From Cladosporium sp. IMV 00045 (lineage: Eukaryota > Ascomycota > Dothideomycetes > Cladosporiales > Cladosporiaceae): 18,487 nucleotides of DNA. The notes below the pieces were generated by a model. That model saw nothing but the letters and a program-made list of their open reading frames with translations, ran no database searches and was not told where the DNA came from. Position 1 is the first letter of the stretch; every line of letters starts with the position of its first letter. The stretch covers positions 1 through 18,487 of the forward strand of contig MSJI02000471.1 of assembly GCA_001931905.2 (NCBI GenBank). Direction: 5' to 3'. Both the position numbers and the translations under genes were made by a program. Positions 1 to 8,699 of the stretch are shown piece by piece.

Positions 1-301
1 TCGCTTGCTCCAGAGCCTCGTCGACCAGCTTCCTGGACATGTTGGTGCATGTCAGGTGCAGGCACGTGGTCAGGCCGAGAGAGCGCTGGGTGAGCTCTGC
101 CAGGGCCAGCGACTTGTCGCTCGTGCTTCCTCCTGCTCCCCATGTGACGTTGACGAAGAGAGGACGCAGCGAGTGCGCCATGCGCTCGAGACGGGCGTGC
201 AAGTTGGCGAAACCCTGGGCGGTCTTGGGCGGGAAGAACTCGAGGGAAAAGTAGTTTGCGTTGGGCGGCAGGGCCGCGATCTTTTCGTGGATTCTATCCA
301 T
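1..301 (-). CDS. MET12: Methylenetetrahydrofolate reductase, MET12 type (5' part only)
   Basis: The first 100 codons are visible, starting at the ATG at 301-299 and running off the left edge without a stop. MTHFR reduces 5,10-methylene- to 5-methyltetrahydrofolate, the methyl donor for methionine synthesis, using FAD in an N-terminal TIM barrel. Visible motifs are SLEFFPPKT (about residues 19-27), FVNVTWGAGG (about 50-59) and HLTCTN (about 85-90), all in the N-terminal catalytic domain. From knowledge of the family, the LEFFPPKT and VTWGAGG forms fit the Met12 branch better than Met13, whose equivalents differ; most ascomycetes have both. The start is supported because the N-terminus begins just before the first beta strand, as in homologues. 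No intron is seen in this part. The enzyme family is clear; the MET12 rather than MET13 assignment is somewhat less sure. Confidence 0.9.
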   Translation of the reverse strand, partial: MDRIHEKIAALPPNANYFSLEFFPPKTAQGFANLHARLERMAHSLRPLFVNVTWGAGGSTSDKSLALAELTQRSLGLTTCLHLTCTNMSRKLVDEALEQA

Positions 302-2394
302 GTTCGCGGGTATGTCGTAGTGGTATTTGTGCTGTTGTGGTATGCAGCAAGGCGCTGCGAGGTGGGTGGTGGGTTGACAGTGGTGGTTGTGGTCTGCGCA
401 TGGCAAAGTCGAGTAGTGGGAGTGTGACTTGCTGCTGGAGAAAGTCTGATCTTTTGTCCCACATTGGGTCACCATCGGCAGTTGAGATGGCGGGGCTGCA
501 AATCGATAAGGGGAAACATTCAAAGTACATCATCCTACTCGACTGGACTGATGGTATCGAATTGGTAATTACGTCCCCGAAAAGTCAAAATACTTGACGA
601 GAATTGCTGCAGTAATTTGGTCTGCTTCTTGTCATCGCAACATGCTATGTCGATGGCGTAAGAGCTTGTTATCAGTCCTTGTGTAAGATCAGTATAGCTT
701 TCAATCCGTGAAAGCCTATCAAATGCGAGAGAATTGATTGACTTTGCAGCTATGTGTATGGATTGACTTTCTGACTGATTATGTAGGCTCCCAAGGAATT
801 GGTATACCCAAGAAAGGAACCTCGAATCATCAGCATCGGCCTCGTGTACACGAAGGCTAGACAGCCTCGCTGGACTTTGTCGCAATGTCGAGAATGTAGT
901 AATAATTGTTTCTTGCAACCCAAAGGAGGAAAAGGTGGGCGAGGCAGAGTGTACTTGATTCGTGCGAGGAACGAAAGTATCTGGTTGCTTGTGTATATGT
1001 GTACTGGGTATACATGTATTCTATAGGTGGTTTCAAAGCTACCTACCTAGGGAATTATTGTACTTCCACGTTTAGAGGAACCTTCCACGGGACGTGAAGG
1101 ACTGGAATCTCGTGTGTAAAATCGAGATGCGGCTTGCCTATCGCAGACATATCAGTAACAATATTATTGGAAGTGTGGCATCGTCTCGTACCCTACAACA
1201 ATACCTTACCTACCTAGGTATGCAGCTCATGATTGGCAAGTGGCGCGCCACCTCAGCTCCTCAGGCCGTCAATGCATCACCTCGCCAGCGAAGCCCCCAA
1301 ATCTGCACTGTCTCCCATGTGAGCCTGCAACACGCCACCACCGGCAAATCGTCTTTGTCAGAAGGCTTCCCTACATGTAATCCCTGCTCCCTACACCGCG
1401 TCTACCGTTCACCTGGTCTCCAAGTGAACAGACCCTGCCATGATACAACGAAGCCTTTGAGATCGCAACCCAAATCACCTTGGCTAGAAAATGACAGTCC
1501 CCAAATTTGAGCCTTCGCAAACCCAACATATAGACCCTTGTATGCTCTGAACGTAGAGTGCGAAAGACTGGTATGGATCCCCTCGGTAGCCGGAAGCCTG
1601 ACGCCCTATACGGCCGATAGAGTTCTTTGCCATTTCGGCCATCTCAGCACCTCAGCTGAACATCAGCCTCGTGTTTACGATCAGGCCTCTTCCTTTACGC
1701 GTGCTAACAGAGTCATTTCGGCAATTTTGAAGACTGGCGAAATGCGAAATCGTCTGTCGCACCATTGAAAATGTCAAAAGCTGCTGCCCTATACCGCGAG
1801 TCATCCTCGACTTCGTGAGAGTTCACACTCAGCGGCGTCAGCCTTGTCAGCGAGGCTGGGATATTGATCCGCCCGCTGCATATGCAAGCGATGATACAGA
1901 TACGGCGTCGTGGCTACTACCTACCTCGACGCCCACCGTGATGAGCTGACCGGACACTCTTTGGCGAGATTGGCGTGGGTGTGCACAGCCGCCCAATAGC
2001 GACGCTGGTGCGATCCTTCGTGCACTGGTATACGACTAAGCTCCCAGCAATACCAGCACGATCCCTACACATGCAAGCATCCCCACCAGGAGTCCGACGA
2101 TACGGCTCAGCTCAGCTCACGCTCCCAAATCTTCCAACGCCAACTCGTCGTGCCTTTTTTTAGCCGAGTCGCGGATCCCGGTGATGGATCAAGGGCTTTC
2201 TTTTTTCGCTGATGCCACTTCGGCAGCCTGCATCTTCTCTCGCCATCCTCATTTCATTCTCTCTTGTTTGACCTGGAGCGTGAATATACCATAGCAAAGT
2301 ACTCAATCCTGTGCGCTTGGTCTGCGCTGATCCGACATCGCATCAATATCTGGTACAACAACATATCTATCCAGGCCTGAGGTGTACTCACAAC
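302..2394. other. Intergenic region between two divergent genes
   Basis: About 2.1 kb between the MTHFR start and the cupredoxin-like gene, so it should hold both promoters. I see no convincing coding sequence: the open frames here are short, match no family I know, and have no supporting splice signals. Visible structure is limited to copies of a TACCTACCTAGG motif (1039-1052, 1206-1220, and a partial one near 1917-1928) and a pyrimidine-rich stretch just before the next gene. Confidence 0.6.
2231..2273 (+). promoter_or_regulatory. Pyrimidine-rich core promoter tract
   Basis: A CT-rich run ends about 120 bases before the ATG at 2395. Such tracts commonly lie just upstream of transcription starts in filamentous fungi, so transcription of the cupredoxin-like gene probably begins shortly after it. 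No clear TATA box is seen. The assignment rests on position and composition only. Confidence 0.35.
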
Positions 2395-4016
2395 ATGCTT
2401 CGCACGTGGTCAACGTGGCGACTGGCCGCTCTCTTGCTATCAGCATTCTCTTCAGTAGCTCTCGGAGACGATGTCACCGGTGCCACTGGCGCCATCAACG
2501 ATACGACGCCCACCGCCCCGGACGGCGAGATCACTGTACATTATGTCAATGTTAGCTCAAGGACGCACTACTTCACGCCCAACAGCATCGTCGCGCTGCC
2601 TGGCGACATCGTCAATTTCAGATTCTGGCCTGGAGGACATTCGGTCATTCGCGCAGAATACGGGTACCCTTGCATTCCTTATGAGGATCTTGAAGGAAAT
2701 GAAGGGCAAGGATTCTACAGCGGCGTGATGTCGCCGAATGAAACAGACGTCGATGAGGGAACTGTATGTATTGGTCATGTAGGATGTGACCTAGTGGAAC
2801 TCAAAGCTAACGAGCCTTACAGCTCCCCACTTGGAATCTAACAGTTAACAGCACATCGCCGCTCTTCTTTTACTGCGGCGCTCCCGGTAGCTGCGTAAGA
2901 TGGGGAATGTTAGGAGCGATCAATGCGGATGCCAATCATTCCATCGCGACACAGATCAAAGTAGCTAGGGTACGATGCTCTCCAGATACGATTCAAGCGC
3001 TCACCCTGGCTCTTGCTAACACCTATCTCTCTACGAACAGGAAGCAAACTATGTCCTGACACCAGGCGAGCCTCTCCCAACAGACGTCTATACGTCCATG
3101 GAGTCTCTCGCATCAAGCGCCACCACGGTCACGGTCACGGATGCGCCAACAAGCTCGAGCACGTCAGATGCAAGCGCGGCAGAAGCAACATCAGATGACT
3201 CGTCAGGCAGCTCAGACGACTCCGGCTCATCTGGTCTGTCTACCGGTGCAATTGTCGGAATAGCTATAGGTGGCGTCGCTTTGCTTGCACTTGCAGGTGG
3301 TCTTTTCTGGTATGTTTGTGCCCTCTTCCACATTGCTGTAGTATTATATGCTAACATACCTGCAGTGAGTCTTCCCGATATTCCGTGGACGCACAGCCCG
3401 ACTGGAATGCAAAACCTTCACAATCTCGATTAAAGCGCCAATACGTAATGCAATCACCTGTGCTAACACCTTCATAGACTTCTTCGGCCGCTCCAAAACC
3501 CTCTCTGAACAACTTCGCCACTCGCGCGCGCCCGCTGCTGCGTCTCACATGCCGCCTTCAGACCCCTACCCGGGCTACGGTGGGCCAGACAGCAGACACA
3601 CGAGCGGATTGCCCCCATACGCACCAGCCATGCCGACTTACCAAAGCGAAGCGAAACCTCCCGGCCCACTGGAAGCCGACGGGGGACCTCTGCCTTACGG
3701 ATACGGACAGTCGCCTATGAGCAGTCCCGAGATGAGGCAGTCGGAAACGTTCGGAGGGTTCGCTGCGTATCCGGATTCGATGGGCCAGAACAGACAGATG
3801 AGGTAAGCAGACAAGGGCAGAAGTTTATATTTCACTCCGGGGCATCCCATGCTAACATCGCCGCGCAGATTCTCACACCAATCCGAATATCACGGAAGTG
3901 ATGTCTCAAGACAGGCTTCGCCGCAACCGCAGCAGCAGCAGCCACCGGCGGTGCATGAGATGGCCTCGGACACTTCTCCATCGGATGCGAGGCCGTCGTT
4001 TGGGCAGAGATTTTGA
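2395..4016 (+). CDS. Secreted, membrane-anchored cupredoxin-like Ser-rich protein (5 exons)
   Basis: Exons 2395-2763, 2823-2969, 3041-3308, 3478-3802 and 3869-4016 give 418 residues. Order: signal peptide (1 to about 23), cupredoxin-like domain (about 38-180), Ser/Thr/Asp-rich linker (about 190-240), one membrane helix (about 241-264), then a Pro/Gly/Tyr-rich cytoplasmic tail that starts FFGRSKTL and ends near a four-Gln run. The same layout is known from fungal extracellular serine-rich proteins; their function is mostly unknown, with cell-surface roles suggested. Of type-1 copper ligands, His (GGHSV), Cys (FFYCGAPGSC) and Met (WGM) are visible, but the usual His before the second Cys is Ser, so copper binding is doubtful. 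The ATG at 2395 is chosen because it begins the signal peptide; the same frame extends upstream only to a GTG. The join 3308 to 3478 needs a twin intron (see the entry at 3309-3477). Confidence 0.85.
3309..3477 (+). other. Probable spliceosomal twin intron (stwintron, D1 type)
   Basis: A canonical 56-nt intron (3310-3365: GTATGT donor, GCTAAC branch site, CAG end) sits between the first and second base of a second donor. Removing it joins G3309 to TGAGT at 3366-3370, creating a perfect GTGAGT. The external intron formed this way is 113 nt and ends with its own GCTAAC and TAG at 3477. Only this order leaves exon 3 in phase 1, and T3308 plus AC3478 then restores the open frame into FFGRSKTL with canonical signals. 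Splicing the two as separate introns would need a 33-nt intron and would shift the frame. Confidence 0.7.
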
Positions 4017-4340
4017 TGACGCTTTGTTTTCGTGTTGCGGATTCGATTTTGGGGTTGGTTGGTGTAAGTACATATACGAGGTTGCACGATCATATGGGTT
4101 TGGGAATGCTCGGGTTCTGGGAAAGAGTATAGCTCATGAGCAACTAGATATCCACGGCATTATGTTTTGGGCGCAAAATTGTTTTTGCCGATTCTTCAAC
4201 ACTTACGTTCTCAAGCGTGATCGATGACCCAGGGCACGTGATTATGCATGGAAGTCAAAGTGGATACATCGAGAACTCAAACAATTCAAACGACTGGCCG
4301 ACTTCGATCGCCAAAAGCCTCGAACCCATTCTTCAACGCT
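4017..4340. terminator. Convergent 3' intergenic region
   Basis: About 320 bases separate the stop of the cupredoxin-like gene from the stop of the polyol dehydrogenase on the other strand. It should hold both polyadenylation regions. I see no gene and no clear AATAAA signal, which fungi often lack. Confidence 0.4.
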
Positions 4341-5514
4341 TCAATCATCCAAGATCTGAACCTTTATCGCCTTCGCCTCCGGCGTCGATGCCGCTTTGAA
4401 AGCCTCCAAACCCTCCTCAAGCGAGAAACGGTGAGTGACCAGAGGCTTCAAATCGATCAGCCCCTCCGAAACAAGACTAATCGCCTTAGGATAAGTATCG
4501 TGGTAACGATACTGAAACCTCAGGTCAATCTCGTTGGCCGAAAGGTGCATGAACGGAATACTCTGAAAATCCTTCCTGACGCCAATAACGAACACCGCGC
4601 CCCCGAAGCGCGAGGCGTAGATTCCGGCGTGAATGCTGACTTCAACCCCAGTGCACTCGAGCACGAGCTTGGCTTTTCCGCCGAGCTCTTTCACGATTCG
4701 TCCGCCGATGTCTTTGGCTTCTTGCCCTTTCTCAACTTGAACGGTGCGCACGCGAGGGACCAATTCCTTCGCCCGCTGCAACCGACTGCTGTCCATATCC
4801 GTGATGACGATGGGCGCAGCTCCCGCAGCGTGTGCGGCAAGCAAAGAAACAAGACCGATGGGTCCCGCACCGCAAATCACCAACGGATCGCCCAGACGGA
4901 GGTTTGAGCGATCGATGCCCGCAAGGGCGACGGAGAGAGGCTCCAAAAGCGATCCCTCCTCGTACGTCGTCTGCTCGGGGAGTTTGTGCAGCCACGCCGC
5001 GGGATGAACGTGGTACCGACGCAGCGTGCCGTGGTGAGGCGGCGTGGAGAAGAACACGACCTCCGGACACGCGTTGTACTGGCCCGTACGGCACGCTTCG
5101 CACGTCGGTTTCGAGCAGGGGATCCCGCATTCGATGGCTACGCGGTCGCCTCTGTTGGAATTTTCTCGTCAGCTTATGCACAATGCCAACCAACCAAGCA
5201 ACCAAAGACAACCACAAGAGTTTGAACTCACCAGCCTTGAAATCCGTAACATTACTCCCGACTTCCAGCACGCATCCAGCGCTTTCGTGGCCCAGCCCGT
5301 TCTCGCCGCACACCACCATGTCGCCGATGTGGCCGTGCTTCCAGAAGTGCACGTCTGAGCCGCATATTCCGGTTGCTCGGACGTGGATTAGACAGTCGTC
5401 GGGGCCGGGCGAGGGGATGGCGGAGTCCACGAGGTGGAGGGAGTGGGCTTGGTTGGTGTGGACGGCGATGTTGCGCGGTTTGCGCTCGGTTATTGTTGCT
5501 GTTGTTGTTGCCAT
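4341..5514 (-). CDS. Zinc-dependent polyol dehydrogenase (L-arabinitol 4-/galactitol/sorbitol type)
   Basis: Two exons, 5514-5232 and 5149-4341 (82-nt intron with GTGAGT donor), give 363 residues, the normal length for medium-chain sorbitol-type dehydrogenases. These cytosolic enzymes oxidise a secondary alcohol of a sugar alcohol to a ketose with NAD. Visible: catalytic zinc ligands in GICGSD (Cys51) and GLGHES (His76, Glu77); structural zinc cysteines 106, 111, 114 and 122; Rossmann motif GAGPIG followed by VITD, whose Asp fits NAD preference; FQYRYHDTYPKAI and LVTHRFSLE near the C-terminus. Overall it resembles fungal LadA/Lad1 L-arabinitol 4-dehydrogenase. The structural-zinc loop has four residues between its first two Cys where LadA has two, so a LadB-like galactitol or sorbitol enzyme is equally possible. 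The acceptor is the second of two adjacent AGs (ACAGAG), as the first breaks the frame. It shares a promoter region with the divergent transporter. Confidence 0.9.
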
Positions 5515-6163
5515 TGTGGGATGTGGTTGGTTTGGTTCGATGAGTTGGACGAGTGTGATGCGTAATGAGACCTGTCTGCGGCCTGATTAAATATGGTTGT
5601 CATGATCGATTGTGAATTGCGAGTGTCGGGCACAACGCGACAAGTGGACCTCCTTTCGCGGCGGCAGTCCGAACACACGAGTTTGACGAAAGTCATGATC
5701 GCGAATCTCGTCGATGACCTGCTCGCCGATAGGGATTGCGTAGGTTTGGTGTGTCAAGAGTGGCGAGGTTCAGTCGTTGGTATCTCGGGCAGCGAAGTGC
5801 CGACTCCGAGACGAGCTCGGCGACTCGCCGAGGAGAGCGAGCCGATGGCGTATGCGTTACACTTGGCACATGAAGTGATTACACCTCCATCGACATTGAG
5901 GAATTAGTATCAAGGGAAATTATTTGACAAGGCCCGGGTAGTATCCGATCACCGTCATGAAGACACAGTGTCGGCTATGTTCTGTCCTTGGCGGGGATGT
6001 ATGGAGTCTCCACGGGGTTGCACGGTTGGACCATGGCACGAGAACTCATATATAAATGATCTTACCGTCTAGTGCAAGAGAAAGGTCGTGACTTCTTCCT
6101 TTCAAGGCATTTGTCTGGCCTGACTTTGACCTCATTCAGACCCATTACGTCCGGCCTATCAAC
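5515..6163. promoter_or_regulatory. Divergent promoter of polyol dehydrogenase and sugar transporter
   Basis: A 649-bp region between two start codons. A TATATAAA box at 6049-6056 lies about 110 bases before the transporter ATG. On the minus strand TATTTAA (5594-5588) lies about 75 bases before the dehydrogenase ATG. GCGGGG at 5991-5996 matches the SYGGRG consensus of the carbon catabolite repressor CreA. A 15-bp palindrome at 5817-5831 sits near the middle. The open frame at 5593-5907 resembles no protein and is probably chance. Confidence 0.65.
5817..5831. promoter_or_regulatory. Candidate Zn2Cys6 operator, copy 1
   Basis: TCGGCGA-C-TCGCCGA is a perfect inverted repeat with a one-base centre, read as CGG-N7-CCG. 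With one more base on each side (CTCGGCGA/TCGCCGAG, 5816-5832) it remains symmetric. The same site recurs upstream of the SDR gene at 12253-12267. CGG triplets in inverted orientation are the usual target of dimeric Zn2Cys6 regulators, and one is encoded in the same block. A half site TCGCCGA lies at 5723-5729. That the local regulator binds here is inference. Confidence 0.55.
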
Positions 6164-8276
6164 ATGGGTGCTCTCAAGGGCACACAAACGTCAGTGGCTC
6201 ACCTTCGATTTCTCAACGAGATGCTAACGTCTCTCCAGCCGCGGCTCTGCCGTCGTCGAACATAATGAGATGCCCTCCATTGCGCTCGATCCCGAAGCTC
6301 GTCGCAGTAGCGTTGCTGCGATGCGAAACAACAGTTCTGGAGAGTCAGTAGATCAGACACAGATTCGATCGGGTTGTATGGAGGACATCGATTGACGCTT
6401 ATATTGATAGGATACCGAATCCGCTCGCTTCAAAATCGAAAGCAGAGCTGCTGAAGGACGTCGAACGCTACGCTCAAGAACATCGATTGGAAGACGCCTT
6501 GGATCATCTCAAAAAAGGTGCACTCGTTGCTCAGCAACCCGACGCTCTCGAAACCATTCAAGAACTTTCGCAAGATGATATCAAGTCTCTCCAAACAGAA
6601 GCTGAAAACCGTTGGGATCAGCCGAAGATGCTTTACTACATCATCGCTTTGAACTCGATTGGCGCAGCCATACAAGGTTGGGATCAAACTGGGTCAAACG
6701 GAGCCAACTTGTCGTTCCCGCAAGAGTTTGGTATTGCAGATACTGGGGCACAGTGTGAGACACTGGGTAACTGTGAGACTAACTCGTGGATCATCGGTGT
6801 TATCAATGCCGCTCCATATATTTCCTTGTTCTTATTGTGAGTTCCTTTTTAATGCAAGAGTGTTCCATACTAACTGTGCGCCAGCGCCTGCTGGATGTCT
6901 GACCCTTGCAACCATTATTTCGGTCGCTGTGGTGCAATCTTTATCGGCTCTATGTTCAGTTTCTTAGCTCCAATCGGGCAGGCCGTCTCCCAGACGTGGC
7001 CTCAACTGCTCGTATGCCGCGTCCTTCTCGGCGTCGGCATGGGTCTCAAGGAGGTTACGGTACCAGTATTCTCGGCCGAGAATGCACCTGCCGCCATTCG
7101 AGGTGCGCTGGTCATGTCGTGGCAGGTCTGGGTCGCTTTCGGCATCATGCTAGGCTTCTCCGCCAATCTCACAGTAGCTGGCACTGGCGACATCGCCTGG
7201 AGGCTCCAACTGGGCTCTGCCTGTCTGCCTGCCATCCCTCTGTTGATAGGTATCTACCTCGTCCCGGAATCTGCAAGATGGCTCATCAAGAATGGGCGCC
7301 ACCGGGAGGCTTTCGAGTCGCTTGTCAAAGTCCGCCACACTCCACTGCAAGCTGCCAGAGATCTCTACTATGTCCACGTCCAACTGGAGACAGAGAGGAG
7401 CTTGATAATCGACGAAGAGAGATCGGGATTCAAGGACTACTTCGCACGCTTTGCTCAGTTGTTCAGCGTACCTCGGGTGAGGCGAGCAACACAAGCGTCT
7501 GGAATCATCATGATTGCTCAGCAAATGTGTGGATGTGAGTATGGAATCACCAGGATCAGTCAAGACTTCTTTCATGGTGCTTTATCAGCTGACTTGAATC
7601 AGTAAATGTTGTTGCATTCTACTCTTCAACGATATTTGTCGATGTCGGGTTCTCTCAAGAAGTCGCGTTGCTTGTATCCTGGGGGTTTGGAATGACCATG
7701 TTCCTGTTCGCTATACCCGCTCTTTATACAATCGACAGATGGGGTCGGCGAACACTTTTAATCAGCACATTTCCTCACATGTTCTGGACCTTGCTAGCTA
7801 CTGGCCTTTCCTTCAAGATTCCGGAGTCCGAATCGACTGGTCGGCTGGCAGCGATAGCGCTGTTCATATTCCTGTTCGTCGTCTTCTACTCACCAGGCGA
7901 AGGGCCATGTGCCTTTGTGTACTCGGCGGAAGTGTTCCCTCTCTCGCATCGAGAAGTTGGAATGTCCTGGGCCGTCGCGACCAACAATTTCTGGGCCGCG
8001 GTTCTATCGCTGACCTTTCCACGCATGCTTCAAGCATTCGGCCCGACTGGCTCCTTCGGTTTCTATGCTGGGATGAATGTGATCGCTTTGGTGCTCATAT
8101 TTCTTTTCCTTCCAGAGACCAAGGAGAAGACTCTTGAAGAGCTGGACTACGTTTTTGCTGTCCCGACGAGACGGCATGCAAGCTACCAGGCTATGGAGGT
8201 CTTGCCTTGGTGGTGTAGACGGTGGCTACTTTTCGACGATTCCAGACCTTGCCCAGAGTTGTATCATGCGTCTTGA
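6164..8276 (+). CDS. MFS sugar/polyol transporter (5 exons)
   Basis: Exons 6164-6189, 6239-6343, 6411-6836, 6885-7534 and 7603-8276 give 626 residues, inside the range for fungal sugar porters with a long cytosolic N-terminus. It should be a twelve-helix plasma-membrane proton symporter or facilitator. Signature motifs seen: [16 protein letters not shown] at helix 1, YFGRCG after helix 2, VPESARWL after helix 6, [14 protein letters not shown] in helix 7, DRWGRRTL after helix 8, and [15 protein letters not shown] at the end of helix 12. The first ATG gives a 9-codon first exon, ahead of a phase-2 intron with GTCAGT donor and a GCTAAC branch site. In motif A the second basic residue is Cys (GRCG instead of the usual GRRG). 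Divergent pairing with a polyol dehydrogenase suggests a polyol or pentose substrate, but the sequence alone does not fix it. Confidence 0.9.
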
Positions 8277-8695
8277 GAGCCTTCAATACATCTTCCAAGC
8301 GAAGTAAGAGATGGTCCCAAGGTCTGCATCATCATGTCGGGCGATGGGGAAGCATAAATGGTGGTAGGACTGCCTCCGTAACGTTTGGAGATCTATACCG
8401 TGTTGGATTTATTTCTTGTGCATTGAAGCATCTGACTCTTTCGTTCCCGCATCTCTTTCGATGCACCGTACCGATGATGATTCGAAATAATGTTATAATA
8501 TTATGTAGCCCAAGTGTGATCTCTGGGCGGGTCGAATGTGGATCGGACCCTTCGCTGGAGGCGTTTTTGGTGAGGCAGTCCCCGCTTCTTGTTCGGACCA
8601 AGACCGAGTGACTTTCATACGCCTGCCCACTCGACGGAGAGGAGATATCGCCACTCTCTAAGTACAGCAGCCATCGTCATGCTGCTGAGATCCAA
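8277..8695. promoter_or_regulatory. Upstream region of the transcription factor gene
   Basis: About 420 bases between the transporter stop and the regulator ATG, transcribed in the same direction. No copy of the TCGGCGA palindrome is seen here. Two short upstream frames are present: 42 codons including the stop at 8536-8661, and 7 codons including the stop at 8679-8699. Whether they are in the mRNA depends on an unknown transcription start. No TATA box is obvious close to the gene. Confidence 0.4.
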
Positions 8696-8699
8696 ATGA
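8679..8699 (+). promoter_or_regulatory. Short upstream ORF overlapping the regulator start (ATGA)
   Basis: An ATG at 8679 opens six codons that end at the TGA 8697-8699. This stop overlaps the proposed start of the Zn2Cys6 gene, sharing the four bases ATGA at 8696-8699. Such an overlap could lower translation, or allow reinitiation at the main ATG or at the in-frame ATG at 8708. Its presence in the mRNA is not shown. Confidence 0.35.

Noticed and set aside
535..918. Minus-strand frame of 127 codons upstream of the MTHFR gene
   Set aside because: Ordinary composition but no recognisable domain, no splice or promoter support; left as chance unless expression shows otherwise.
1094..1510. Plus-strand frame of 138 codons in the first intergenic region
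   Set aside because: Matches no family and overlaps the TACCTAGGTA motif; looks like a chance frame.
2311..2394. Upstream extension of the cupredoxin-like protein
   Set aside because: The extension would start at GTG, and the ATG at 2395 directly begins a good signal peptide.
3366..3444. A 79-nt exon between two ordinary introns
   Set aside because: Needs a 33-nt second intron, shorter than fungal introns normally are, and leaves the next exon out of frame.
3930..3945. CAG run as a possible expanding microsatellite
   Set aside because: Only about four units, encoding four Gln in a cytoplasmic tail; too short to be notable.
4248..5590. Long plus-strand frames opposite the polyol dehydrogenase
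   Set aside because: They are antisense shadows of a well-supported gene; the translations show no family features.
5593..5907. Plus-strand frame of 104 codons in the divergent promoter
   Set aside because: No family match; it spans the palindrome and lies between two clear start codons, so it is more likely regulatory DNA.
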